DNA of 64,000 nucleotides from Cutibacterium avidum ATCC 25577 (GTDB taxonomy: Bacteria; Actinomycetota; Actinomycetes; Propionibacteriales; Propionibacteriaceae), in contig NZ_JH165054.1 of NCBI RefSeq assembly GCF_000227295.1, forward strand, positions 2,123,577 through 2,187,576. The letters are read 5' to 3'. The first letter of the stretch is position 1, and the number at the start of each line of letters is the position of its first letter. Positions 11,130-20,394 of the stretch are shown piece after piece. Both the position numbers and the translations under genes were made by a program. Under the pieces are notes generated by a model, which had not been told where the DNA came from, did no database searches, and saw only the letters and a list, made by a program, of their open reading frames with translations.

Positions 11130-12356
11130 GTGACCAGGAATGACATCGCGCCGACGTCCGCGCGCCGAACGTCGAGTACCGGTCGCACCGTCGTCTCCTC
11201 TGACCGCACCCGCCGAGCCATCGCGAAGCGCTTGACTGCTCGCACCTCCGCCATGACAACCGCCACCCTCGAGGAGATGGGCCGTCGTCATTCCTGGTTC
11301 CGCGACCTCTCTGCCGAGGAGAGGTCGTGGATTTCGATCGTGGCCCGGTCCGGCATCGATGGCTTCGTGCAGTGGTTTGCTGACGACGACGCCGAGCCCT
11401 ACTCCCCGACCGACGTCTTCGACGTGGCACCGCGATCCATGACTCGCAAGATCTCGCTGCACCAGACCGTCGAGCTGGTCCGCACCACGATCGACGTCGT
11501 CGAGGCTCAAATCGAGACCGAGATGCCACGCGGGGATCGCCAGGTCCTGCGTACTGCCATCGTCCACTACTCCCGAGAGGTCGCTTTCGCCGCTGCCGAG
11601 GTGTACGCCCGGGCCGCCGAGCGCCGCGGCACCTGGGACGAGCGACTGGAATCCCTCGTCGTCGATGCCGTGGTCCGCGCCGACGCCGACGAGCAACTCA
11701 TCTCCCGCGCGTCCACCCTCGGATGGCGTCCCGGTATCAATCTGTGTGTCGTCGTGGGTCGTGCCCCGACCACTGAGCATGAACTGCACGTGCTGCGTCG
11801 CGACGGGGAACGGATGCAGATGACCGTGCTGGCCGCACTGCAGTCCGATCGCCTCGTCGTCATCCTCGCCAGTCAGAAACTCGTCGACGATCCGGCCGCG
11901 GTGGCTGCCACCGAAGCCTTGGCCGAGCATTTTGCACCCGGGCCCATCGTCGTCGGACCGGTCGTCGCTGACCTCACCCTGGCACCGGCCTCCGCTCGCG
12001 CCGCACTGTCAGGAGCCCGAGCCGCGCGAGCCTGGCCGGAGGGTCCGCGGGTCATGGCTGCCATCGACCTTCTGCCCGAGCAGGTTCTCTCCGGTGACGC
12101 CGAGGCCACTGCATGGCTCGTCGATGAGGTCTACACCCCGTTGGCCGCCGCGAGTGGGGACCTCATGGACACCACCGTCTCCTTCCTCGATCATGGCTGC
12201 TCGGTGGAAGGCACCGGTCGGGCCATGTTCATCCACCCGAACACGGTGCGCTACCGCCTCAAGAGGATCCAGGCCGTCACTGGCTACTCCCCATCGGACC
12301 CTCGAGAGGCTTATGTGCTACGACTGGCGATCACCCTGGGGCGGCTGACGAACTGA
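11130..12356 (+). CDS. PucR-type helix-turn-helix regulator next to FASII genes (FasR-like)
   Basis: Regulator of 408 aa with a long N-terminal ligand or dimerisation region, a central GGDEF-like CdaR part and a C-terminal PucR helix-turn-helix (about 345–400; FIHPNTVRYRLKRIQAVTGY). The same gene lies between aceE and fabD in mycobacteria and Streptomyces; in Streptomyces it is FasR, an activator of fatty-acid genes. Here it is divergent from aceE and separated from fabD by three foreign-looking genes. GTG start with a strong SD GGGGGAGG. Role as lipid regulator is inferred from synteny. Confidence 0.88.
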   Translation: MTRNDIAPTSARRTSSTGRTVVSSDRTRRAIAKRLTARTSAMTTATLEEMGRRHSWFRDLSAEERSWISIVARSGIDGFVQWFADDDAEPYSPTDVFDVAPRSMTRKISLHQTVELVRTTIDVVEAQIETEMPRGDRQVLRTAIVHYSREVAFAAAEVYARAAERRGTWDERLESLVVDAVVRADADEQLISRASTLGWRPGINLCVVVGRAPTTEHELHVLRRDGERMQMTVLAALQSDRLVVILASQKLVDDPAAVAATEALAEHFAPGPIVVGPVVADLTLAPASARAALSGARAARAWPEGPRVMAAIDLLPEQVLSGDAEATAWLVDEVYTPLAAASGDLMDTTVSFLDHGCSVEGTGRAMFIHPNTVRYRLKRIQAVTGYSPSDPREAYVLRLAITLGRLTN

Positions 12357-12375
12357 TGCGAACCGGTCTCAGGGC

Positions 12376-13821
12376 TCACGCCATCGAAGATGGTTCAGTC
12401 TCAGGCCACCTCGCGCCGTTGTTCCAGTAGTCCTGGATTTCCTCAAGCGAACGACCAGAGGTTTCCGGGGCGTATCGCAGCAGGAATAGCAGCGCAAGGA
12501 CGAGGAGTCCGCCATATACGCCGAAGGTTCCAGCAAGCCCGATGCCGTCGAGCATCACAGCTCCTAGTTGAGCAGTGATCGCATTGGCGACCAAGTCGGC
12601 GGTGAGCACCAAGGACGCACCGAGTGACCGGTAACGAGCCGGGAAGATCTCACCTGCATAAACCCATACGATTGAACCGAATCCGAAGGTGAATCCCATC
12701 GTAAACAAGGACATGCCGATGAGGCCCATAACACCGGCTGCGGTGCCCTCGAAGCCGCTCACCAGATAGGTCACGATGAGAATAATCGTCGCAACGATCA
12801 TCGTAGATATTCCCGTAATGAGTACAAAACGACGTCCCACCTTGTCGATAACCAGCATAGAGACGACAACACTTATCAACGACAGGAACTGAACCAGGGA
12901 CGGCACAAGGTAGGTCGTCGCGGTATCCGTGAACCCCATTCGAGAATAGATGCCAGGCGCATAATAAATAGTGGCATTGATCCCGGTGATCTGAATTGAG
13001 AATCCTAGTACAATGGCAAAAATAGCGGTTCTGGCCATGCCGCCATGGAACATCTCACGCAATCGCCCCCACACAGATCCGGCGGGTTGGGACGACAACG
13101 AGTTTCGGGTCTCGTTGAGACTTGGTTCAACCAATTCTGCTACTTCAATGCGCTCCATTGCACGGCGAGCCTCCTCCTCTCGCCCCTTGAGCATGTACCA
13201 CGACGGAGTTTCTTCAGTGCGAAACAGCATCAACAGGACGATGAATGCCGGGACGGCTGCCACACCGAGAATCCAACGCCATGTGTCCGTGGGCAGCAAC
13301 AAGTACCCGACAAGGTAACCCAAAATAATTCCGATAACACACGTCACCTGATACGCAGTCGCCAACCCGCCGCGCCGCGATGCCGGAGCGGATTCAGCAA
13401 TAAACACCGGGACGACTGTAATGGAAAGCCCAATAGTTATTCCCAGGAGAACCCGCATCGCGAGGAACAACCCGGCAGACGGAGAGATGGCAGTCAAAAT
13501 AGCAAAAACAGTGTAGCCAGCGGCAATAATGATCATCGATTTCTTGCGTCCAATGGCATTAGCCATGGGGCCGCCGAGAATAGCGCCAGCTATTTGACCC
13601 ACGACCGACGCCGTGTTGATGGCACCATAGATACCAAAGTCCCGCTTCACGAACTGCAACGCAGCAGCGGTGTTAGAAATATCATAACCGTAGGTAATTC
13701 CCAGAGCTGCTGCTGTCACCGCCATGAAGACAGCCCTACGCATCTGGCTACCGTCCACGGCACCATCTGTCTCGTATCCGCCTGCCTTGACATTCCCCTG
13801 CGCAGGATCACTCGACGCCAT
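12376..13821 (-). CDS. MFS sugar porter family transporter
   Basis: Sugar:H+ symporter-type MFS protein, 481 aa, with 12 predicted membrane helices. Sugar porter signatures are GxxYGYD near the N-terminus, RRGGLATAYQ in the loop after helix 4, the DKVGRR loop after helix 8 and PETSGRSLEEIQ at the C-terminus. The start was placed at ATG 13821 because AAAGGGA lies upstream; the in-frame codon at 13842 has no clear SD. Base composition is visibly more AT-rich than its neighbours, suggesting acquisition. Convergent with the PucR gene. Substrate unknown, possibly a hexose, pentose or inositol. Confidence 0.9.
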   Translation of the reverse strand: MASSDPAQGNVKAGGYETDGAVDGSQMRRAVFMAVTAAALGITYGYDISNTAAALQFVKRDFGIYGAINTASVVGQIAGAILGGPMANAIGRKKSMIIIAAGYTVFAILTAISPSAGLFLAMRVLLGITIGLSITVVPVFIAESAPASRRGGLATAYQVTCVIGIILGYLVGYLLLPTDTWRWILGVAAVPAFIVLLMLFRTEETPSWYMLKGREEEARRAMERIEVAELVEPSLNETRNSLSSQPAGSVWGRLREMFHGGMARTAIFAIVLGFSIQITGINATIYYAPGIYSRMGFTDTATTYLVPSLVQFLSLISVVVSMLVIDKVGRRFVLITGISTMIVATIILIVTYLVSGFEGTAAGVMGLIGMSLFTMGFTFGFGSIVWVYAGEIFPARYRSLGASLVLTADLVANAITAQLGAVMLDGIGLAGTFGVYGGLLVLALLFLLRYAPETSGRSLEEIQDYWNNGARWPETEPSSMA

Positions 13822-13978
13822 ATATTCCCTTTCTCCGAGCACTGAACTTCACGCACGCAATAACCGACCCGGCCATCCCCCTAACACTACAGTTAACGGT
13901 CGTCATCCCGCTTCCCCGCGCCGCGCATCGAGTTTCTCTTGCCATCACACTTACCGTCCGGGAAGCTAGGCTCACGTT

Positions 13979-14341
13979 ATGAACGTCATGATTCCAGTTC
14001 GCCCGGACGGCTCGGTGGAGCCCCGATTCGGCAAGGCACCCATGGTGGCCGTCGCACAGGTCGACGACAACGGTCACGTCACGCAGTGGCAGACCTTCGA
14101 GGTGGAATGGGACCGCCTCCACGACGAGGGCACCGAGGGCAGTCATCACGCTCGCATCGTCCGTTTCCTGCGCGAACACGAGGTCGTGGCATGCGTGGCC
14201 ACTCACGCCGGAATGGGGATGCAGCGCACGTTGGCAGCGATGAAGGTTCCGCTGCTGCCAGCAACCCTCCCCGACGCCCGGGAATCAGTCGAACAGGCGA
14301 TGGTCGCCGCCTGCGCCGCCGTCAAGGATGAGGCGGAGTGA
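13979..14341 (+). CDS. NifX/NifB-type dinitrogenase cofactor-binding domain protein
   Basis: Small protein (120 aa) of the dinitrogenase iron-molybdenum cofactor family (MNVMIPVRPDGSVEPRFGKAP at the N-terminus and VVACVATHAGMGMQRTL in the middle). Such single-domain proteins occur in many non-fixing bacteria and may bind Fe–S or metal clusters; no nif genes are here. It shares one base with the next gene (TGATG), so it is coupled to the ketopantoate reductase homologue. The biochemical role is not known. Confidence 0.75.
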   Translation: MNVMIPVRPDGSVEPRFGKAPMVAVAQVDDNGHVTQWQTFEVEWDRLHDEGTEGSHHARIVRFLREHEVVACVATHAGMGMQRTLAAMKVPLLPATLPDARESVEQAMVAACAAVKDEAE

Positions 14342-15255
14342 TGAGAGCAGCTGTGATCGGCGCTGGAGCCATCGGCGCTTTTTACGGTGGCGTGTTGGCC
14401 GACGCCGGGGCCGACGTCTCCTTCGTCGCCCGTGGCAAGACCTTGGAAGCCATTCGCGAGCACGGACTGCGCATCGTCGGCAACACCGAGGTGACCCTCG
14501 ATGTTCCCGCCACTGACAACTCTGCCGAGATCGGACAGGTCGATGTCGTGCTCATGTGTACCAAGACCTTCCAGGTAGCCGATGCCGCTCGTACCCACCT
14601 GTCTGCTCTCATGGGACCCGACACCCTCGTCGTCACGACCCAGAATGGCGTCATTGCACCTCGGGTGCTGGCTGAGATCATCGGCGCCGAGCACGTGGCC
14701 CCCGGTGTCTGCAGGGAATGGGTCAAGATCGTCGAGCCAGGCCTCATCATGGATCTGGGCGGGCCTCGCATGTTGGAGGTCTCGACGATGGACGACTCCC
14801 CCAATCCGATCATCGATGAGTTGCGAGCTGCCTGCGAAACGGCCAGCATCGTCTCCCCCGTCATCGACGACATCACCACCACGCTGTGGGTCAAGATGTG
14901 TTCCGTCGTTCCCCAGGGAGCCTGTGGAGCCGTCCTCGACGTCGCTCTGGGCGATCTACTCAGCACCTATCGCGACACCTTCGCCCGGTGTATTGACGAG
15001 ACGGTGCATGTCGCTCGTGGGCACGGGGCCAAGATCGCCGACGACTTCGTCGAGAAGAACCTCAGGTTCCTCGCCGGACAGGATCCTGCCTCGACGACCT
15101 CATTCCAACGCGACATCCTTGCCGGTCGCCCCAGCGAGTATGCCGCCCAGGTCGGAGCCGTTCCCGGACTGGGTGACGAGGTGGGCGTCGACACCCCCGT
15201 CAATGATGTCATTGCCACTGTGCTGGGACGTCGGGAGGCCGCCAATCGGGCCTGA
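14341..15255 (+). CDS. Ketopantoate reductase family protein (2-dehydropantoate 2-reductase)
   Basis: Protein of 304 aa with an N-terminal Rossmann motif GAGAIGAFYGG and the PanE/ApbA C-terminal domain (LWVKMCSVVPQGACGA). It may reduce ketopantoate to pantoate with NADPH for coenzyme A synthesis, but PanE-like paralogues with other 2-keto substrates are common, so panE is not assigned. ATG at 14341 overlaps the previous stop by one base. No panB or panC is nearby. Confidence 0.8.
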   Translation: MRAAVIGAGAIGAFYGGVLADAGADVSFVARGKTLEAIREHGLRIVGNTEVTLDVPATDNSAEIGQVDVVLMCTKTFQVADAARTHLSALMGPDTLVVTTQNGVIAPRVLAEIIGAEHVAPGVCREWVKIVEPGLIMDLGGPRMLEVSTMDDSPNPIIDELRAACETASIVSPVIDDITTTLWVKMCSVVPQGACGAVLDVALGDLLSTYRDTFARCIDETVHVARGHGAKIADDFVEKNLRFLAGQDPASTTSFQRDILAGRPSEYAAQVGAVPGLGDEVGVDTPVNDVIATVLGRREAANRA

Positions 15256-15294
15256 TTCGAGACACACACCGGGTTTTGGAGGAACCCCCCTGTC

Positions 15295-15317
15295 CCTTTG
15301 TGAAAACCCCACAAAGG
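15295..15317 (+). promoter_or_regulatory. Inverted repeat upstream of fabD, candidate FASII operator
   Basis: Arms CCTTTGTG and CACAAAGG match perfectly around a seven-base centre in the 127-base gap before fabD. A likely reader is the PucR-type regulator encoded at 11130–12356; this is inference. A competing pair CCCAC/GTGGG (about 15308–15333) would exclude the first hairpin in RNA, so an attenuator is an alternative. Confidence 0.4.
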
Positions 15318-15382
15318 CAACCGTGGGTACTTCGTCGGTTCCATGTCTCGCCTCAGGGCCTGTCAGGGGGCAAAGTGGGAAC

Positions 15383-16315
15383 GTGCTTGCAATCGTCGCT
15401 CCGGGCCAGGGAGCCCAGAAACCAGGATTCCTGTCGGACTGGATGTCCGACCCCACCTTCTCTGACCACCTCGCGTGGTTGTCAGCGGTGGCCGACATCG
15501 ATCTGGTGACCCACGGCACGACCTCCGACGAGGCGACCATCAAGGACACCGCTGTCGCCCAGCCGCTGCTCGTCGCCGCCGCGCTGGCGACCGCCTGGTC
15601 GGTCGATCCCGAGATCTTCTCCAAGGCGGACCTACTGGCCGGACACTCGGTCGGCGAAATCGCTGCCGGCGCTGCCGCTGGTGCTTTCTCGGCCGAAGCC
15701 GCGATGGTTCTCGTCCGTGAGCGCGGCCGAGCCATGGCAGAGGCTGCTTCTCGCACCGCGACCTCGATGACCGCCGTCATCGGTGGCAAACCTGACGAGG
15801 TCCTGGCGGCCATCGAGGCTGCGGGCCTCACCCCGGCCAACCACAATGGCAAGGGCCAGATCGTCGCGGCCGGAACCGTCGAGCAGCTCGAGGCCTTCGC
15901 CGCTGAGCCGCCGGCTCGTACCCGACTCTTCCCGCTCTCGGTCGCCGGCGCCTTCCACACCGTTCACATGGAGCCTGCCGTCGACCACCTGCGCGAGGTC
16001 GCCGCGGCCATGCCGACGACCACCCCGTCGGTTGCCCTGCTGTCGAACCGCGACGGTGTCGTCGTCACGGACGGACGCGAGTTCGCTGATCGTCTTGTCA
16101 ACCAGGTTGCCCACCCGGTGCGTTGGGACCTGTGCATGGACACCATGGCCGAGCGCGGCATCACCGGTCTGCTTGAACTCACCCCGGCTGGCACCCTGAC
16201 GGGTATCGCCAAGCGCAACCTCGGGAATGTTGAGCTGTTCAACCTCAACACCCCAGACCAGATTCCGGCTGCCCGCGATTTCATCGCGGCCCATGCTGGC
16301 AAGGAGAATGCATGA
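15383..16315 (+). CDS. fabD: ACP S-malonyltransferase
   Basis: Malonyl-CoA:ACP transacylase (310 aa), loading malonyl groups on AcpP for type II fatty-acid synthesis. The motif APGQGAQ opens the protein, and [10 protein letters not shown] places the active Ser at residue 89; the conserved His is in GAFHT. The open frame extends far upstream, but GTG 15383 begins exactly where family members begin. Stop overlaps fabH as ATGA. First gene of fabD-fabH-acpP-fabF. Confidence 0.96.
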   Translation: MLAIVAPGQGAQKPGFLSDWMSDPTFSDHLAWLSAVADIDLVTHGTTSDEATIKDTAVAQPLLVAAALATAWSVDPEIFSKADLLAGHSVGEIAAGAAAGAFSAEAAMVLVRERGRAMAEAASRTATSMTAVIGGKPDEVLAAIEAAGLTPANHNGKGQIVAAGTVEQLEAFAAEPPARTRLFPLSVAGAFHTVHMEPAVDHLREVAAAMPTTTPSVALLSNRDGVVVTDGREFADRLVNQVAHPVRWDLCMDTMAERGITGLLELTPAGTLTGIAKRNLGNVELFNLNTPDQIPAARDFIAAHAGKENA

Positions 16316-17310
16316 CAGCCATCAAGCCCCGCCCGGCGGACAGGTACTCGAAGTTCTTGTCCACCGGGTCAGTCCGCGGTTCGCGGGTCGTCACCAACGA
16401 GGAAATGTGCACCATGATCGACTCCACCCCGGAGTGGATCGAACAACGCACCGGTATCACCGAGCGTCGTTGGGGTACCGAGTCCGAGACCGTGTTGTCG
16501 ATGGGCGCCGAGGCCGCTCGCACCGCCCTTGAGCGTTCCGGCCTCGAGACCTCGCAGATCGACGCCATCATCGTCGCGACCGTATCGCATCATCGTCCCT
16601 CCCCGAGCCTGGCGACCTACATCGCTCGCGAGCTCGGCCTGGGCAACGCCGCAGCCTTCGACCTCAACGGCGCCTGCGCGGGATTCTGCTACTCGACCGC
16701 TCTGGCCGACTCGATGATCCGCACCGGATCGTCGAACAACGTGCTCGTCGTCGGCGTCGAGAAGCTCTCCGAGATGACCAACCTCGATGATCGCTCCACT
16801 GCCTTCCTCTTCTCCGACGGCGCAGGGGCTGCAATCATCGGCGCGAGCGACGAGCCGGGAATCGGTCCGGTCATCTGGGGATCGCGCTCTGACCAGCTCA
16901 AGACCATCGAGATCGAAGACTGGGCAAGCGCCAGCGCCGATCCCAAGAAGGTCCACCCCCTCATCCACATGGAGGGCCGCGCGGTCTTCAAGTGGGCCAT
17001 GACCGACGTCGCCAAGCGCTCCGCCGAAGCGGTGGCCGCGGCCGGGATCACCCCCGAAACCCTCGACGTCTTCATCCCGCACCAGGCCAATGATCGCATC
17101 ACCGACGTCATCTGCCGTCACCTCAAGCTGCCCGAGTCGGTGACCATCTGCCACGACATCGCTGACATGGGGAATACCTCCGCCGCGTCCGTGCCGATCG
17201 CCATCGACCGTATGCTTCAGCGTGGGGAGGCCCACAGCGGCGACCTCGCCCTCATCATCGGTTTCGGAGCCGGACTGGTGTACGCCGGTCAGGTCATCCG
17301 GCTCCCCTGA
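16312..17310 (+). CDS. fabH: 3-oxoacyl-ACP synthase III
   Basis: KASIII (332 aa), condensing an acyl-CoA primer with malonyl-ACP to start each fatty acid. Cys122 in NGACAGF, His in PHQAN and Asn in GNTSAASVP form the catalytic triad. In propionibacteria primers are mostly branched or propionyl CoAs, though specificity cannot be read here. Coupled to fabD by a four-base overlap. Confidence 0.96.
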   Translation: MTAIKPRPADRYSKFLSTGSVRGSRVVTNEEMCTMIDSTPEWIEQRTGITERRWGTESETVLSMGAEAARTALERSGLETSQIDAIIVATVSHHRPSPSLATYIARELGLGNAAAFDLNGACAGFCYSTALADSMIRTGSSNNVLVVGVEKLSEMTNLDDRSTAFLFSDGAGAAIIGASDEPGIGPVIWGSRSDQLKTIEIEDWASASADPKKVHPLIHMEGRAVFKWAMTDVAKRSAEAVAAAGITPETLDVFIPHQANDRITDVICRHLKLPESVTICHDIADMGNTSAASVPIAIDRMLQRGEAHSGDLALIIGFGAGLVYAGQVIRLP

Positions 17311-17391
17311 GACCCATACTCATGACACGAACACCACCCACACACTTCGGGTCGATGGCCCGGGGAAATCACGAGAAAAGGAACAATCATC

Positions 17392-17637
17392 ATGGCCGAC
17401 AAAGACCAGATCCTCGCCGACATGGCTGACATCGTCAACGACATCACCGGTGTCGACCAGTCCGAGGTCACCCTTGAGAAGTCCTTCGTCGACGACCTCG
17501 ACGTCGACTCCCTCTCCATGGTCGAGATCATCTACGCCTGCGACGAGAAGTTCGGCGTCGAGATCCCCGACGAGGAGTCCAAGAACATCAAGACCGTTGG
17601 CGACGCTGTCAACTACATCATCGAGCACAAGGGCTGA
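17392..17637 (+). CDS. acpP: Acyl carrier protein
   Basis: ACP of 81 aa, the cytosolic carrier of growing acyl chains. Ser40 in DVDSLSMVE is the phosphopantetheine site. Strongly acidic, as expected. SD AAAAGGA precedes the ATG with good spacing. A terminator-like hairpin follows at once (17644–17673), which could let acpP be made in excess of fabF. Confidence 0.97.
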   Translation: MADKDQILADMADIVNDITGVDQSEVTLEKSFVDDLDVDSLSMVEIIYACDEKFGVEIPDEESKNIKTVGDAVNYIIEHKG

Positions 17638-17643
17638 TTCCAG

Positions 17644-17673
17644 GGTGTCCGGGGCGGATGAGTCCCGGACACC
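17644..17673 (+). terminator. Hairpin between acpP and fabF
   Basis: Perfect ten-base stem GGTGTCCGGG/CCCGGACACC with a ten-base loop, seven bases after the acpP stop. No U-tract. It may partly end transcription or protect the 3' end of acpP mRNA. Confidence 0.6.
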
Positions 17674-17709
17674 GGCCCGCACCAACCCATCACCGACACT
17701 GGAGAACTC

Positions 17710-18984
17710 ATGAGCGACGTCGTCATCACTGGTTTCGGGGCCACCACACCGTTGGGACCCGATGCCCCCACCACATGGCAGGGGCTGCTGGAAGGTCGAA
17801 ACGGGGTGCACACCCTGGACTTCGACTGGATGGACGACGTGCCGGTCAAGTTCGCCGCATCAGCGGTGGACGAGCCGACGAACCACATCCCGCGCCCGCA
17901 GGCTCGCCGACTGGACCGTTCCAGCCAGCTTGCCCTGGTGGCAGCCAAGGAGGCCTGGGCCGACGCCGACCTGAAGCTTCCCGAGCCCGGCGACGATACC
18001 GGTGACTCCAACGGCATCGACCCCGAGCGTCTGGTGGTCTGCTGCGCCACCGGTATCGGAGGCCTGCATTCGCTGCTCGGCCAGTGGGACATCCAGAAGG
18101 ACAAGGGGTTCAAGCGGGTCAGTCCGTTCACCGTCCCGATGCTCATGGCCAACGCGCCGGCCGCCAACATCGGTCTGCTGGTGCATGCCAAGGCAGGCGT
18201 CCACACCCCGGTGTCGGCCTGTGCCTCCTCATCGGAGGCCATCTCTCTCGGTCTGGACCAGATCCGTCTGGGACGTGCCGACATCGCCGTCGTCGGTGGC
18301 GCCGAGGCCATCATCCACCCGCTGCCGGTGGCCGCCTTCGCCCAGATGAAGGCGCTGTCGACCCGCAATGACGACCCCGAGCACGCATCCCGTCCCTGGG
18401 ACGTCGACCGTGACGGATTCGTCATTGGTGAGGGTGCCGCAATCATGGTCATCGAGACTGAGGAGCACGCCAAGGCCCGCGGTGCCAAGGTCTACGGCAC
18501 CCTGGCCGGATCGGGCATCTCCGCCGACTCCCACGACATCGTCCAGCCCGATCCGACCGGTTCAGGTCAGGCCTCCGCGATGCGCAAGGCCCTCCACTCG
18601 GCTGGGCTTTCCCCCTCTGACGTCAACCACGTCAACGCCCACGCCACCTCGACCCCGCTCGGCGACACTGCTGAGGCTCACTCCATCGCCTCGGTGCTCG
18701 GAGACGCCACCGATCAGGTGCTCGTCACGGGTACCAAGTCGATGACCGGGCACCTGCTCGGTGGAGCCGGCGCTCTGGAGTCCTTCGCCTCGGTAATGGC
18801 CCTGCTGGACCACAAGGTTCCCGGCACCATCAACATCAACCAGCTCGAGGAAGGGCTCAAGGTCAACATCGTCACCAGGACGACTGATCTGCCCGTCGGA
18901 GACCTCGTCGCCCTCAACAACTCCTTCGGGTTCGGCGGACACAACGTCACCCTGGCGTTCACCAACGCCAACGCCACCCGCTGA
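17710..18984 (+). CDS. fabF: 3-oxoacyl-ACP synthase II
   Basis: KASII (424 aa), elongating acyl-ACPs with malonyl-ACP. Cys171 in SACASSSEA, His in NAHATSTPLGD and His in TGHLLGGAG form the Cys-His-His triad; the FGFGGHN motif is near the end. Last gene of the FASII cluster, followed by a strong hairpin shared with the convergent DUF3145 gene. Confidence 0.96.
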   Translation: MSDVVITGFGATTPLGPDAPTTWQGLLEGRNGVHTLDFDWMDDVPVKFAASAVDEPTNHIPRPQARRLDRSSQLALVAAKEAWADADLKLPEPGDDTGDSNGIDPERLVVCCATGIGGLHSLLGQWDIQKDKGFKRVSPFTVPMLMANAPAANIGLLVHAKAGVHTPVSACASSSEAISLGLDQIRLGRADIAVVGGAEAIIHPLPVAAFAQMKALSTRNDDPEHASRPWDVDRDGFVIGEGAAIMVIETEEHAKARGAKVYGTLAGSGISADSHDIVQPDPTGSGQASAMRKALHSAGLSPSDVNHVNAHATSTPLGDTAEAHSIASVLGDATDQVLVTGTKSMTGHLLGGAGALESFASVMALLDHKVPGTININQLEEGLKVNIVTRTTDLPVGDLVALNNSFGFGGHNVTLAFTNANATR

Positions 18985-18996
18985 TTCAATCGCACC

Positions 18997-19027
18997 AGGC
19001 CCCGGTCACCGTTCGTGACCGGGGCCT
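18997..19027. terminator. Bidirectional terminator between fabF and DUF3145
   Basis: Perfect 13-base stem AGGCCCCGGTCAC/GTGACCGGGGCCT with a five-base loop between two convergent genes. Confidence 0.75.
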
Positions 19028-19043
19028 CGTCATGTCTCAGGAG

Positions 19044-19547
19044 TCAGCCGACCTCACGAGCAAGCCACGAGACGTCCAGGGACGGGTCACAGGCCCGGTA
19101 GGCCTCCAGCTCGACGTCCCACGGCTCACCAAGCAGGTCACAGATCTCGTCCTCGAGACGAAGTCCTGTCCTTCGTGCCGCGGTCACGGCGGCTCGCAAC
19201 CTCATCTCGTCGACGAGAACCGAACCGGCCTCGTCCGTGTGGGCGGAGAAAATACCCAGGCTCGGTGTCAGGCTCCAACGATGCGGAACGGCACCGGTCT
19301 CCACCGTCATCTCGACGCGTACCCGCTGCCATGCCGCCAGGGTGGAGATGAACTTGCCGGCATCGACGACGTCCCCGCGCCACGGCGTCTCTGTACGCCA
19401 CGTCCCGGGTTCCACCGGCTGGCTGGTCCAGCGCAGCGGCACGGGCACGGCGAAAGCGGCATCGGCGGCCCATTCGATGTGGCTGCGCAATGCCGTCGGT
19501 GCCGAGTGGATGAAGAGGGTTCCACTGGCCAGCTGTGTTGTTTCCAC
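19044..19547 (-). CDS. DUF3145 family protein
   Basis: Protein of 167 aa matching the actinobacterial DUF3145 family found just after fabF in Streptomyces (LFIHSAPTALRSHIEWA, PVEPGTWRTE, LGIFSAH, LLGEPWDVELEAYR). Function unknown; the strict neighbourhood with FASII suggests a link to lipid metabolism. Start set at GTG 19547, which has GGGAGG seven bases before it; the open frame extends further but without family similarity. Transcribed against fabF. Confidence 0.85.
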   Translation of the reverse strand: METTQLASGTLFIHSAPTALRSHIEWAADAAFAVPVPLRWTSQPVEPGTWRTETPWRGDVVDAGKFISTLAAWQRVRVEMTVETGAVPHRWSLTPSLGIFSAHTDEAGSVLVDEMRLRAAVTAARRTGLRLEDEICDLLGEPWDVELEAYRACDPSLDVSWLAREVG

Positions 19548-19620
19548 GGTCGTCCTCCCGGTACCACGTGCCTTCCCCTGCAGCGGTACGGACGGACACC
19601 TCAACCATAGACGACCGGAT

Positions 19621-20340
19621 TCAGGGACGCCAGATCTCCGCGGGATCGGTCCTGGCACCGAAGATGTCGGTGCCGATACGCACCTGGGTGGATCCGTGGG
19701 CGACCGCGATTTCCAGATCTCCTGACATTCCCATGGACAGTTCTGACCAGTCGGAGACCTCGTTGACCTCCTGGCGCAGCTTCTCCTGCACCCCAACCAC
19801 GACGTCGAAGCAATCAGCCACCGCCTTCGGCTCGGAACTGTTGAGGGCCACCGTCATGAGGCCTCGCACGTCCAAGGAGTCAAAAGCCGCCAATTCCTTG
19901 GCGAAGTTCACCGCCTCGTCAGGGGCGATACCGGACTTCTGGGGCTCGACCGAGGAATTCACCTGCACCAATACCCGAAGCTGGCGTCCTTCCTTCTGCA
20001 ACCTCTTGTCGAGTTCGCGAGCCACCTTGAGGGAGTCTAAGGCCTGGAACTCGGTGGCGAATCGGGCGACATATTTTGCCTTGTTGGTCTGCAGACCGCC
20101 GATGACGGCCCACTCCAGCCCGGGGTGATCGGCGTCCATGAGTTCTGACTTCGCCAGGGCGTCCTGCACCTTGTTCTCCCCGAAGAGTCGGTACCCCGCC
20201 TCGTAGGCTTCTTCCACCATGCTGGGAGGCTTGGTCTTGGACACCGGCAGCAGGGATACCTCGCCGGGGTCGCGATCACAGGCCCGGCAGGCGTCGTCAA
20301 TGCGGGTACGTACAGCCGTCAGATTGTCGGCCACACTCAT
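19621..20340 (-). CDS. yggS: YggS/PLPBP family pyridoxal phosphate homeostasis protein
   Basis: PLP-binding barrel protein (239 aa), lacking racemase activity in known members and helping to balance free PLP and amino-acid pools. The PLP lysine lies in LLPVSKTKP; GENKVQD and the SMGMSGDLEIAVAHGSTQVRIG stretch near the end are family signatures. SD GAAGGAG. It stands alone, 55 bases upstream of nothing on the same strand except the DUF3145 gene further on, so probably has its own promoter. Confidence 0.93.
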   Translation of the reverse strand: MSVADNLTAVRTRIDDACRACDRDPGEVSLLPVSKTKPPSMVEEAYEAGYRLFGENKVQDALAKSELMDADHPGLEWAVIGGLQTNKAKYVARFATEFQALDSLKVARELDKRLQKEGRQLRVLVQVNSSVEPQKSGIAPDEAVNFAKELAAFDSLDVRGLMTVALNSSEPKAVADCFDVVVGVQEKLRQEVNEVSDWSELSMGMSGDLEIAVAHGSTQVRIGTDIFGARTDPAEIWRP

Positions 20341-20394
20341 GGTGACTCCTTCTACGAAGACATCGAAGAATCTACTCCCGATCAGGACGACAAA

